NCBI RefSeq assembly: GCF_015555045.1
Contig: NZ_JADNJQ010000016.1
Coordinates: 1-52,366 of the forward strand
Direction of reading: 5' to 3'
DNA from: Collinsella aerofaciens
Lineage (GTDB): Bacteria > Actinomycetota > Coriobacteriia > Coriobacteriales > Coriobacteriaceae
Length of the DNA: 52,366 nt
How positions within the stretch are numbered: position 1 is the stretch's first letter; each line of letters opens with the position of its first letter. Both the position numbers and the translations under genes were made by a program. The notes under the pieces are model-generated. The model had not been told where the DNA came from. It worked only from the letters and a program-made list of their open reading frames with translations, and made no database searches. Shown here in pieces: positions 35,383-44,165 of the stretch.

Positions 35383-37290
35383 CTAGAGCTCCTTTTGCAG
35401 ATAAAGGCCATGGTCATAAAATCCAAGATGGCGATAGTACTCGCGCGTACCAATCGCGCTGATCACGTTGATGCGCGCATAGCCGGCATCCCGGGCAATC
35501 TCGCACGCACGCTCTACGAGCAAACGCCCCAACCCGTGATGCTGCGCCGCCTGGCCCTGGTCACCCACGCGTGCCGCCATGCCATACACGTGCACCTCGC
35601 GAATCATCGCCTCGTCCGGCGTCGTCGGCAACTCGTCCGCATGCGCGGCAACAAACGAATGGTCGGGCAGCGACAACCGCAAAAAGCCCGCGATCTTGCC
35701 CTGCGGCGTCACCCACTGCAAAAAGCGCTCGTAAGTCACTGGCGTCTCGTACGCCACTTCCTCATCAAGAGATAGCTCATCCAAGTCGGCACCCGCCGTA
35801 CTGATCTCGCGATAGCGAATCTCGCGCACCGTCGCACCATCACCCCGAGCAGCCAGACGGTTCTCAACGAGCTGACGCAGGTTGGGTTTCTTGTTGCCCA
35901 CCATAATGTCGTCGGAACTAAAGTCGCGGATCATGCGACTGATACGGCAGAACGCCGGCGTCACCACGATGTCGTCGGCCAGCACATCGAGCAGCTCTTC
36001 CTCGGTATAGGGACGCCACTCGCCGCGCTCATAGCAGCCCACCAGACGCGAGCCCTCGATGAGCGCACACGGGTAGACCTTGACCTCGTCGGGCATAAAG
36101 GCCCCTTCGGTCATAAAGCGTTCGTAGTCGCGCTTATCCCCCTCCGGCGTGGCGCCCAGCAGGTTAAGCATAAAATGCGCATGGATCTTAAAGCCAAACA
36201 GGCGCGCAAGCGAAAACGCCCGTTCAATCTGCGCCACCGAAATGCGACGCTCGTTGATATCGAGCAGGTGCTGGTCGAGGCTCTGGATACCCATCTGGAT
36301 CTTGGTGCAGCCCAGGCGGCGGATGAGCGTAAGCGCCTGCGGCGTTACGGCATCGGGGCGCGTCTCGATAACGAGTCCCACCACGCGATGCTTCGCCGTC
36401 TCGTTGATGCGCTGCTGACGCTCGAGCTCCTCCATCGTTGCCGTCTGCCACTCAGTGACCTTGTCCCACGGCGTACCGGGACCGTACAGACGACGCACCG
36501 CACGGTTATAGCCGCCCACGGCAGCATCCACACGCCCCTGCTCGTCGGCAACGCCGGCAGCAAGCTCGACCTCGTCTGTCGCAATGCCGGCGGCCCGATA
36601 GCGCTCACGGCGCTCTGCTACCACAGGCGGCAGGGCATCGGCGGGAGCGTCATCGAGCAGACGCCCCGCCTCGGCACGACTGATGCCCGGACGCGCCAAC
36701 ATGGGGTTAGCCGCCACACCAGCCACGGCATCGTCATTGAGCGCGCGGAAGAGCTCCGACATAAACCACGTCTGATACCCTTGCGGATAGTCGCTCCAGG
36801 TACCGCCGAGCACAATGAGCTCAATCTTATCGGTCGCATGCCCCATCTGCGAAAGCGCGGTCAGACGAGCGCTTACCTGCAGATACGGGTCAAAGCAATT
36901 TTGCTCCGCACGGGCGCACGCCGGCTCGGCGTGCAGATAGCTTTTGGGCATGCGCAGATCGTTGGGGCAAAATAGGCAATCGCCCGAGCATGGCCAGGGC
37001 TTGGTGATGACGGTAATGGTCGCCACGCCCGAAGCCGTGCGACGAGGCTTCATGCGTAGCACCTGCAGCAGTCGACGTTCCAGCTCGGCATCGACATTCC
37101 ACCCAGCCCAACGAGCCGGCTCCTCACGTTTTACCCGCTGGTAAAACGGCAGCAGACGGCGCTTGGCCAAATCGCGTTTGTCGGCACCCTCACAACGCGC
37201 CTCGGCATGTATCAGTTTGACGAGCGCTTTGTCGTCCACGGTCTCGCCGCGACGCAGAGCCTCGAGTATGTTCAAGATAATCTGTTCCAT
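35383..37290 (-). CDS. elp3: Elp3-family radical SAM/GNAT tRNA uridine-34 modification enzyme
   Basis: A 635-residue homologue of the catalytic subunit of eukaryotic Elongator. The radical SAM cluster cysteines are C101, C105 and C108 in WPCSGDCLFCPND, followed by PKSYLHAEPACARAEQNCFDPY. The middle has KIELIVLGGTWSDYP, VIETRPDAV, KIQMGIQSLDQH and MLNLLGATPEGD. The last ~150 residues are a GNAT acetyltransferase (VHVYGMAARVGDQGQAAQHHGLGRLL). It should add a carboxymethyl group, made from acetyl-CoA, to U34 of certain tRNAs. Elp3 is common in archaea and eukaryotes and patchy in bacteria. It heads a two-gene unit with the spermidine-synthase-like gene. Confidence 0.92.
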   Translation of the reverse strand: MEQIILNILEALRRGETVDDKALVKLIHAEARCEGADKRDLAKRRLLPFYQRVKREEPARWAGWNVDAELERRLLQVLRMKPRRTASGVATITVITKPWPCSGDCLFCPNDLRMPKSYLHAEPACARAEQNCFDPYLQVSARLTALSQMGHATDKIELIVLGGTWSDYPQGYQTWFMSELFRALNDDAVAGVAANPMLARPGISRAEAGRLLDDAPADALPPVVAERRERYRAAGIATDEVELAAGVADEQGRVDAAVGGYNRAVRRLYGPGTPWDKVTEWQTATMEELERQQRINETAKHRVVGLVIETRPDAVTPQALTLIRRLGCTKIQMGIQSLDQHLLDINERRISVAQIERAFSLARLFGFKIHAHFMLNLLGATPEGDKRDYERFMTEGAFMPDEVKVYPCALIEGSRLVGCYERGEWRPYTEEELLDVLADDIVVTPAFCRISRMIRDFSSDDIMVGNKKPNLRQLVENRLAARGDGATVREIRYREISTAGADLDELSLDEEVAYETPVTYERFLQWVTPQGKIAGFLRLSLPDHSFVAAHADELPTTPDEAMIREVHVYGMAARVGDQGQAAQHHGLGRLLVERACEIARDAGYARINVISAIGTREYYRHLGFYDHGLYLQKEL

Positions 37291-37310
37291 GCCCCCATTG
37301 TAAAGGCAAA

Positions 37311-37340
37311 GGCGCCGGAGCCGATCTCGGCTTCGGCGCC
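37311..37340 (-). terminator. Intrinsic terminator downstream of DUF4097 gene
   Basis: A GC-rich stem of about 13 bp (37311-37323 with 37328-37340, one mismatch). On the minus strand it is followed by TTTGCCTTTA, ending transcription of the XRE-DUF4097 pair before elp3. Confidence 0.7.
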
Positions 37341-37389
37341 TTCATCAAACAGCGCGTCTATGTCTTCGCCTAGGCTTTCGTCTGCCTCA

Positions 37390-38289
37390 CTACTCCGAAT
37401 CAAACGACATGTCGCCCGAATCGACTTCAAAACGATACGTGGCAGACTTATCGCCGTTATCGAATTCAAGATTCAAAATGGTCTCGCCGTCGTAGCCAAG
37501 CGGAAGGAAATCGCTCTCGAAGTCGCCACTGCCCAAGGTGAGGCTCGCCTTAAAGCCCGTAGAGCTCGGAACCGTCATCTCCACATCGCCCGAGCCCACG
37601 CTCACGTCCATCGACTTCGCGGGGGCCTGGTAGAGCTCGAATGTCACATCGCCCGAACCGACCTCAGCGCTGAGCGCATCAGTCACGCTGCCCGTAAACT
37701 CTACATCTCCCGCACCCAGGAAAAGGTCGAAACCATCACAGGTGACACCGGCAATCTGCAGATCGCCCGAGCCCACGTGCGCGTTGACTCCCTTCAGATG
37801 TTCGGCAACACGGCGCGGCAGCTCGACCGTAACCGAGCGATCGATTGCCTTACCGTCATCACTTCCAAACTGGGAAACCTTGAGCGTCGAGTCCTCGACG
37901 GATGCGATGTTTTGCGTCGCGGCCTTGGAGGCATCCATACCATTGGCAACGCGTCCCCGCTCGATAACGCGAGCCTTGTTGCCATCAACAACCTTGACGT
38001 CCACCGTAGCCGCAGCGATATCGAAATCGAGGTAGCGGAACTCATCGGCATCAAAAGTCGTGCTCGAAAGCTGCTGAGGCCGAGCAGAATAGTTACCGCT
38101 ATTCAAGGAATCGTCCTCGTCAAACATATCGTCAAAATCAGACAAATGGCCAGATAGAATACCGGTCGTACGCACCATATCGGAATGAGCCAATAGCCGC
38201 GAAGTACCAAAGACAAGCCCGATGATGAGCACAAACGCTCCGATGCCAACGCCCAAGCGTACCTTGGATTCATGCGAAAGCTTCATCAT
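37390..38289 (-). CDS. DUF4097 family beta-repeat membrane-anchored protein
   Basis: A 299-residue protein with one N-terminal membrane segment (~12-33), a linker, and a domain of about six repeats spaced ~20-25 residues, each carrying [VL]-x-SGD-like turns (VGSGDL, LGAGDV, VGSGDV twice, LGSGDF, VDSGDM). This is the DUF4097/DUF4098 beta-helix-like fold found in LiaG-type envelope-stress loci. It likely sits outside the membrane. The start overlaps the stop of the XRE regulator gene by three to four bases, so the two are co-translated. Confidence 0.88.
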   Translation of the reverse strand: MMKLSHESKVRLGVGIGAFVLIIGLVFGTSRLLAHSDMVRTTGILSGHLSDFDDMFDEDDSLNSGNYSARPQQLSSTTFDADEFRYLDFDIAAATVDVKVVDGNKARVIERGRVANGMDASKAATQNIASVEDSTLKVSQFGSDDGKAIDRSVTVELPRRVAEHLKGVNAHVGSGDLQIAGVTCDGFDLFLGAGDVEFTGSVTDALSAEVGSGDVTFELYQAPAKSMDVSVGSGDVEMTVPSSTGFKASLTLGSGDFESDFLPLGYDGETILNLEFDNGDKSATYRFEVDSGDMSFDSE

Positions 38290-39002
38290 TCATCACCCTC
38301 TTTGGCGATCGGGTCAGCGGTAGTCACGGTAGCCACGTCAGTATCAACCGGAGCGGAAACATCCTGAGCCCTAGCGACCACCGGCGCCGAACCAACCTGA
38401 ATATCTCCGCGCGCCCAATCGCCATCGAGCGCACGCGCCACCCAGTGATAGATGGGAATCGTAAAGAAGATCAGCGCAGCAAAGGGGCCGGCACCAAACA
38501 GGAACATCAGCAAAAAGAACAGCAGCCAACACACGGCCCAATACGGGAACGACTGGAACGGGCCCTTCACCGGAGTCGAGCCAACTGCGCCGCCACTCGT
38601 CGCCTGCGCCGTAGCGGCATTAGCGGCCTGTGCACTCCAGCTTGCCGCTTGCGCCGCCTTGGCGGCGGCGTCACTCGCCTGTGTTGCCGCCTCGGTAGCT
38701 CGTGCCGCCGCCTCATGGGTGCGTGCGCGCTCTGCCGCCTCGGCCTCGCGCTGACGAGCGCGGTCCTCATTCTCAAACTCGATATCGTCCTCAATCTCAT
38801 CGCTCGGATTGAGCAGCTCGTCCAGGCTCACGCCATAGAGCTTGGCGAGCGAGATCAGGTTCTCGGTATCGGGCGAGCTCTCCGCACGCTCCCATTTACT
38901 GACCGCCTGGCGCGACAGCCCTAGCTTTCGCGCCAGCCCTTCTTGGCTAAAACCCTTGCTGCGACGAAGGTCGGCGAGCCGCTGCGCAGTTTCTACATTC
39001 AT
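38286..39002 (-). CDS. XRE-family regulator with C-terminal membrane segments
   Basis: A 238-residue protein. Residues ~5-60 are a helix-turn-helix (LRRSKGFSQEGLARKLGLS and RQAVSKWE, then SLAKLYGVSLDELL). A charged, then alanine-rich linker (~75-135) leads to two hydrophobic segments (~155-200) and a short tail. A DNA-binding domain tied to the membrane suggests envelope sensing. The ATG at 39002 has a clear AGGAGG; the open frame upstream lacks one. It is paired with the DUF4097 gene, a layout common in Firmicutes and Coriobacteriia. It probably regulates its own operon. Confidence 0.87.
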   Translation of the reverse strand: MNVETAQRLADLRRSKGFSQEGLARKLGLSRQAVSKWERAESSPDTENLISLAKLYGVSLDELLNPSDEIEDDIEFENEDRARQREAEAAERARTHEAAARATEAATQASDAAAKAAQAASWSAQAANAATAQATSGGAVGSTPVKGPFQSFPYWAVCWLLFFLLMFLFGAGPFAALIFFTIPIYHWVARALDGDWARGDIQVGSAPVVARAQDVSAPVDTDVATVTTADPIAKEGDE

Positions 39003-39269
39003 GGTTCCTCCTATGTGATGCCAGCCGTGCCGCCGGACCGTTTTTGTTCTTAAGGCGCCTTGCACAGTTAAAAATCTATCCGCCACCGCCAAAAGCATGC
39101 CACCTATTCTAGTGAGATTTTTGACAACCGGCGGTTGCGGGCACATATGAGCTGCGAAAATGTGTCCAAACAAAGCAATGACCCACGGCTCGGTTGTCCC
39201 CGTTGCGGCGTTAACGGTAGTATGGTCGTACTGTTTATTCCGCACCGCCAACGGAGGGAGTTCCGCGCC

Positions 39270-40142
39270 GTGAACCGCGATTTCGCCTCATCGCTCATCC
39301 AGCTCAACAATACGTTCTATCGCGAGCACTCCGCTTCCTTTTCCGATACGCGCCAGGCCCCGTGGCCCGGCTGGGTGCGCACCATGGACATCGCGCTCGG
39401 GCAGCTCAACGCCGCCACGATCGAGCATCCCGTCCGCGTCTTCGATCTTGCCTGCGGCAATATGCGATTCGAGAATTTTGCCGCCGGCGGCGCACTTGCC
39501 GCCAAGGGCGTCGACGGCGCAAACCCCTCAGCAGATGCCAGTTGCCCGTTTGAGTTCTATGGTGTCGACTCGTGTCAAGATTTGGCTATCGATGCACATG
39601 GCCACGCCCTGCGCATTCCCAACCTGCACTTCCAGGAACTCGACGTGCTCGACGCCCTTATGAAGCTCAACCCCGCCGAGACGCCCGACGTGCTTTTCGA
39701 CGCCCCGCTCGCCGACATCTCGGTCTGCTTTGGCTTTATGCACCACGTGCCGTCGTGCGAGTACCGCGTACGCGTACTCGACGCCTTGGTGCGGCAGACG
39801 CGCCCGGGCGGCATCATCGCCATCAGCTTTTGGGAGTTTATGAACGACGAGCGCATGGCGCGCAAGGCCGTTCGAGCCGAAGCCCGCGCCGAGCTCACCC
39901 CGCCGTTTGAGGGTTACGATTCCGCGCAGTTTGAAGCCGGCGACCACCTCATTGGCTGGCAAAACGACCGCCACGCCTACCGCTATTGCCATCACTTTGA
40001 CGATCAGCAGATCACCGACCTGGTGCGCGGCGTCCGTACGTTCTACAAAAGCGGCGAGGTCCCCGTGCGCGAGCTTGAGCGCTTCCATGCCGACGGTCGC
40101 AGCGGCGAGCTCAACCGCTATGTGATTCTCAAGCGTCTGTAG
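39270..40142 (+). CDS. Class I SAM-dependent methyltransferase
   Basis: A 290-residue protein with motif I VRVFDLACGNMRF, an acidic motif II region (FYGVDSCQDLA), a motif IV region (DISVCFGFMHHVPS) and post-motif RPGGIIAISFWEF. It therefore binds S-adenosylmethionine; the acceptor is unknown. I chose the GTG at 39270 because GGAGGGAG lies upstream; the frame is open for 45 further codons without a ribosome site. It precedes trmB on the same strand, with a terminator between. Confidence 0.82.
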   Translation: MNRDFASSLIQLNNTFYREHSASFSDTRQAPWPGWVRTMDIALGQLNAATIEHPVRVFDLACGNMRFENFAAGGALAAKGVDGANPSADASCPFEFYGVDSCQDLAIDAHGHALRIPNLHFQELDVLDALMKLNPAETPDVLFDAPLADISVCFGFMHHVPSCEYRVRVLDALVRQTRPGGIIAISFWEFMNDERMARKAVRAEARAELTPPFEGYDSAQFEAGDHLIGWQNDRHAYRYCHHFDDQQITDLVRGVRTFYKSGEVPVRELERFHADGRSGELNRYVILKRL

Positions 40143-40179
40143 GCACCGACGACTCGCCGCCGAGCCGCACCGCATCTTC

Positions 40180-40204
40180 CGGGCAAACTATGCCCGCCCT
40201 TTTT
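40180..40204 (+). terminator. Intrinsic terminator after methyltransferase gene
   Basis: CGGGCA (40180-40185) pairs with TGCCCG (40191-40196) and is followed by CCCTTTTT. Confidence 0.65.
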
Positions 40205-40260
40205 CAATCCATTGACGGAACGTGCAGCTATGCGTTCCATACTTATGACCAAGGAGCCTC

Positions 40261-41100
40261 ATGGGAGCCATCCACGTTCGCACGCCTAAGAACTTTGTGC
40301 TCGAGGAGCGCCTGGAGCGCTACGCCGATGCGATCGAGACGAACCCCGAGGCTTATGCCGGAGATTGGCGCAAGGCCTGTGCTCCCGCAGGCAGCAAGCC
40401 CTTCGAACACCTTCACCTGGATCTTGGCTGTGGCAAGGGAACGTACCTTGTAGAACGCGCGGCCCACGAGCCAAACACCCTCTTTATCGGTATGGACCAG
40501 GAGCCCATCTGCATCGCCTATGCCGCACAGAAAATCTGCGAACAGGAACTGACCAACGCACTCGTCCTGCCCCGAGGCGCCGCATCGCTGCCGCAGCTGT
40601 TTGACACAGGCGAGCTCGATGCCATCACCATCAACTTTCCCACGCCGCAGCCCAAGGCCAAGTACGCCAAAAAACGACTCGTCCATGTCCACCATCTGAT
40701 GCTCTACCGCCCGCTCTTTTCAGCCGGCGCTACCGTCACACTGCGCAGCGACAGCAAGCCGTTGCGCGATTACGCCCTGGGACAGTTTGCCGCGGCCGGC
40801 TACGATACGCTTTGGGTAAGCGACGACGTCCGCCGCGACCATCCCGAGCATCCCGAGACCGAGTACGAGCGCCGCACGCGCGAGATGGGTGCCGCCGTCT
40901 ATGGCATTTGCGCCACACCTGGAGCGCAGCCCAGCGATGAACAGCTCGCGGCGGGCCGCGCGCAGGAGCAAAGCCTAGCCTGCTACCTGCCCGATAACCT
41001 CGATGAGCTCGCCTATGTGCCTCTGGGCATGGAAGAGGCCGTCGAGAACTTTAGAAACCGTGCCCGCAAGGGCAAGAAGCGTCTACCGCAAGAGTCCTAG
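40261..41100 (+). CDS. trmB: tRNA (guanine-N7)-methyltransferase, TrmB-like
   Basis: A 279-residue enzyme expected to methylate G46 in the variable loop of tRNAs. LDLGCGKGTYLVERA is the TrmB SAM-binding motif and FIGMDQEP the following acidic strand. The family's catalytic-loop motif, usually PDPW-K-H-KRR, reads FPTPQPKAKYAKKRL here, so the usual aspartate and tryptophan are changed. The C-terminal TEYERRTREMGAAVYG segment is normal. It is longer than E. coli TrmB by about 40 residues at the C-terminus, which ends in a basic tail. AAGGAG precedes the ATG. Confidence 0.85.
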   Translation: MGAIHVRTPKNFVLEERLERYADAIETNPEAYAGDWRKACAPAGSKPFEHLHLDLGCGKGTYLVERAAHEPNTLFIGMDQEPICIAYAAQKICEQELTNALVLPRGAASLPQLFDTGELDAITINFPTPQPKAKYAKKRLVHVHHLMLYRPLFSAGATVTLRSDSKPLRDYALGQFAAAGYDTLWVSDDVRRDHPEHPETEYERRTREMGAAVYGICATPGAQPSDEQLAAGRAQEQSLACYLPDNLDELAYVPLGMEEAVENFRNRARKGKKRLPQES

Positions 41101-41165
41101 GGGCTTCTGATGATCGCGGCGTTGGCAAACAAGCGCAAATAGGCTCCAGCGAACGGCCCTCAAAC

Positions 41166-41288
41166 CTAAGTGAGTAGACTATTTTGCAATAGCCAAGCAC
41201 AGCCCGCATAGCGAAACATAAAACCGCAGGTAGAACCCTTGCGCAAAAGCCATGTGCTCGCAATATCGCAAAAAGTCTACTCACTTAG
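41166..41288. repeat. 123-bp MITE-like element, copy 1
   Basis: The ends are CTAAGTGAGTAGACT and its reverse complement, and the ends then continue as T-rich and A-rich runs. The core keeps CCGCAGGTA and GCxxAGCACA in common with copy 2 at 50881-51003, which is exactly the same length. No coding capacity. It lies between trmB and the DUF3516 helicase gene. Confidence 0.85.
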
Positions 41289-41409
41289 CTAGCGACTACA
41301 CTAAACGGCTGGGCAGAACGCCCATTTCCTGCATTTTCTCGCGCGCTGGCACCCCACGCCGCCGCTACGCCATAATAGTTGGCGGACAATCGCGAGAGAA
41401 AGCAACCAC

Positions 41410-44091
41410 ATGGCACAGACCACGACAGATACCGCCGCCAGCACCGTCTCCGGCGCCGGCGCTGCCAGCTCATTCTCGGGCGGCACCGGAACCGAAGCCG
41501 AGTTCGGCTCGCTCGGCGCGCTCTCCCCCACCTGGTGGGAGCCCGAGGACGGCAGCGAGCCCGAACCATGGCTCACGCCCGACCAAGCCTTCGAACGCTT
41601 CTTTGAATGGACGAGCGATCGCGGCATTGAGCTGTGGGATCACCAAGAAGAGGCCCTCATGGACCTGGCTGCCGGCGATCACGTCATTTTGGGAACACCG
41701 ACCGGATCGGGCAAGTCGCTCGTCGCGCTGGGCATGCTCTTTATGGGCATGGCGCAGGGCAAGCGCTGTTATTACACGGCCCCTATCAAGGCCTTGGTCA
41801 GTGAAAAGTTCTTCGATCTGGTACAGGTGCTCGGCCGCGATAACGTCGGTATGATCACCGGCGACACGCATATCAACACCAAAGCGCCCGTCATCTGCTG
41901 CACGGCCGAAATCCTTGCCAACGATGCACTGCGCGAGGGCGAGGGCGCTGACGTGGGCTGCGTGGCCATGGACGAGTTCCACTACTTTGCCGACCCCGAC
42001 CGCGGCTGGGCCTGGCAGGTGCCGCTGCTCACCCTACCCCACGCGCAGTTTATGCTCATGAGCGCCACGCTCGGCGATGTCACCGCCATCGCCGCCTCAC
42101 TCGAGGAACACACCGGCACTGCTTGCGACTTGGTTGTCGATGCCCCACGTCCCGTTCCGCTGAGCTACGACTATGTGACGACCTCCCTCGAGGGCACGGT
42201 CGAGCTCGCCATGCGCCGTGGCGAAGCCCCGCTCTATATCGTGCACTTTAGCCAGGATGCCGCCCTTGCGACGGCGCAGTCGCTCGCCAATTTTGGCATC
42301 GCCAGCAAGGAGCAGCGTGAGGCCATCAAGGAAGCGGCAAAGGGAACGAGCTTCTCGACGGCCTTTGGTAAGATTCTCAAGCGCCTGCTTGGATGCGGCG
42401 TCGGCGTGCACCATGCTGGCATGTTGCCGCGCTATCGCCTGCTGGTCGAGCGCTTGGCGCAGCAGGGTCTGCTGCCCGTCATCTGCGGTACCGATACGCT
42501 CGGCGTCGGCATCAACGTACCCATCCACACCGTGGTGCTCACCGCGCTCACCAAGTTCGATGGCTACAAGATGCGTCGTCTGCGCGCCCGCGAGTTTCAT
42601 CAGATTGCCGGCCGCGCCGGCCGCTCGGGCTTCGATACCGAAGGTATGGTCATTGCCGAGGCACCCGAGCACGAGATCGAGAATGCCAAGCTTATGGCCA
42701 AGGCGGGCGACGACCCCAAGAAGCTCCGTAAGATTAAAAAGAAAAAGGCCCCCGAGGGCTTTGTCACCTGGAACAAGCAGACCTTTGAGCGCCTGATCGA
42801 GACGCAGCCCGAAACGCTCAAGCCGCGCCTGCGCATCACGCACTCCATGGTGATTAGCGTGGTCGAGCAGGGCGGCGATGCCCGAGCCCGCGTACACGAC
42901 CTCATCGAGACGAGCCTGCAGACTCCCGAGGAAAAGGCTAAGCTCGAGGTTCGCGCCGACGAAATCTTCGCCACGCTCATCGATTCCGGCGTCGTCGTTC
43001 GCACCGAGGTGCCGCCCGCGCCCGACGCCCCGACTGACGCCGCGCCAGACATCGACTATGCACTGACGGTCGATCTGCCCGAGGACTTTGCGCTCGACCA
43101 GCCGCTCTCGCCGTTTTTGCTTGCCGCGCTGGAGCTGCTCGACCCCGAGAGTGAGACCTATACCATGGATCTGATCTCAATGGTCGAGGCTACGCTCGAG
43201 GATCCCAAGCAGGTGCTGCGCGCGCAGGAGCGCGCCGCGCGCGACCGCGCTATGGCCGAGATGAAAGCCGACGGCGTCGAATATGAGGAACGCTTGGAGC
43301 GCATCCAGGATGTCACCTACGAAAAGCCGCTCGAGGATTTGCTCGATGCCGCCTTCGACAAGTACTGCCAGGAAGTACCTTGGGCCAACGACTACCAGCT
43401 CTCGCCCAAGAGCGTCCTGCGCGACATGTTGGAGAGCGCGAGCGACTTTAAGGGCTATATCCAAAAGCTCGGCATCGCCCGCTCCGAGGGCATTCTGCTG
43501 CGCTACCTAGCCGAGGCCTACCGCTCCCTCGATCGCACCGTGCCCATTGAGAAGCGCGATGAGCGCTTGCGCGACATCATTTCGTGGCTCGGCTTTGTGG
43601 TGCGCTCGGTCGACTCGAGCCTGGTGGACGAGTGGGAGAACGCCGGCAACCCGGCGGCCCTCGACGCCGCGCCGCCGCAGGGCATCGACGAGGTCGTTGC
43701 GGACCGTCGCGGCTGCACGCTGCTGGTGCGCAACGCACTCTTCCGCCGCGTGACCCTTGCCGCCCGCGAGCACGTTCGCGACCTGGGCGAACTCGACGAG
43801 GACTGGGGCATGAGCGAGGTCCGCTGGCAAAAGGCGCTCGATGCCTACCATGAGCAGCACGAGGAAATCCTCACCGACGGAGATGCCCGCAGCGCCGCGA
43901 TGTTTACCATCGACGGGAGCGACGAGAAGACCGATCACGTGTGGCACGTGCACCAGATTTTTGCCGACGAGGATGGCGACCACGACTTTGGCATCATGGG
44001 CGATGTCGACCTGGATGCCACGCAAGACGGCGGCGAGGTCATCTTCAAAAACTACCGCGTCGGCTTTATCGAGGACCTGCTCGAGGACTAG
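41410..44091 (+). CDS. Ski2-like DEAD/DEAH RNA helicase with DUF3516 domain
   Basis: An 893-residue helicase. Motif I is GTPTGSGKS, motif Ia APIKALVSEKFFDL, motif II the DEFH variant MDEFHYFADPDRGWAW, motif III MSATLGDV, and motif VI QIAGRAGRSGFDTEG. The remaining ~450 residues are the DUF3516 C-terminal region found in actinobacterial helicases of this type. By analogy with Ski2/Mtr4 it should unwind RNA, perhaps in decay or ribosome-related processing. A Ser/Gly/Thr-rich N-terminal ~45 residues looks disordered. The ribosome site (GAGAAAG) is weak. It is monocistronic with a strong terminator. Confidence 0.92.
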   Translation: MAQTTTDTAASTVSGAGAASSFSGGTGTEAEFGSLGALSPTWWEPEDGSEPEPWLTPDQAFERFFEWTSDRGIELWDHQEEALMDLAAGDHVILGTPTGSGKSLVALGMLFMGMAQGKRCYYTAPIKALVSEKFFDLVQVLGRDNVGMITGDTHINTKAPVICCTAEILANDALREGEGADVGCVAMDEFHYFADPDRGWAWQVPLLTLPHAQFMLMSATLGDVTAIAASLEEHTGTACDLVVDAPRPVPLSYDYVTTSLEGTVELAMRRGEAPLYIVHFSQDAALATAQSLANFGIASKEQREAIKEAAKGTSFSTAFGKILKRLLGCGVGVHHAGMLPRYRLLVERLAQQGLLPVICGTDTLGVGINVPIHTVVLTALTKFDGYKMRRLRAREFHQIAGRAGRSGFDTEGMVIAEAPEHEIENAKLMAKAGDDPKKLRKIKKKKAPEGFVTWNKQTFERLIETQPETLKPRLRITHSMVISVVEQGGDARARVHDLIETSLQTPEEKAKLEVRADEIFATLIDSGVVVRTEVPPAPDAPTDAAPDIDYALTVDLPEDFALDQPLSPFLLAALELLDPESETYTMDLISMVEATLEDPKQVLRAQERAARDRAMAEMKADGVEYEERLERIQDVTYEKPLEDLLDAAFDKYCQEVPWANDYQLSPKSVLRDMLESASDFKGYIQKLGIARSEGILLRYLAEAYRSLDRTVPIEKRDERLRDIISWLGFVVRSVDSSLVDEWENAGNPAALDAAPPQGIDEVVADRRGCTLLVRNALFRRVTLAAREHVRDLGELDEDWGMSEVRWQKALDAYHEQHEEILTDGDARSAAMFTIDGSDEKTDHVWHVHQIFADEDGDHDFGIMGDVDLDATQDGGEVIFKNYRVGFIEDLLED

Positions 44092-44110
44092 CCGTACATA
44101 CTGGAACGAA

Positions 44111-44148
44111 GCGGGGCCGTTGGCAATATCGCCAGCGGCCCCGCTTTT
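44111..44148 (+). terminator. Intrinsic terminator of DUF3516 helicase gene
   Basis: A 14-bp GC-rich stem with one mismatch (44111-44124 with 44131-44144) is followed by TTTT. It lies between convergent genes. Confidence 0.85.
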
Positions 44149-44165
44149 GCACTATACGCTATCCC

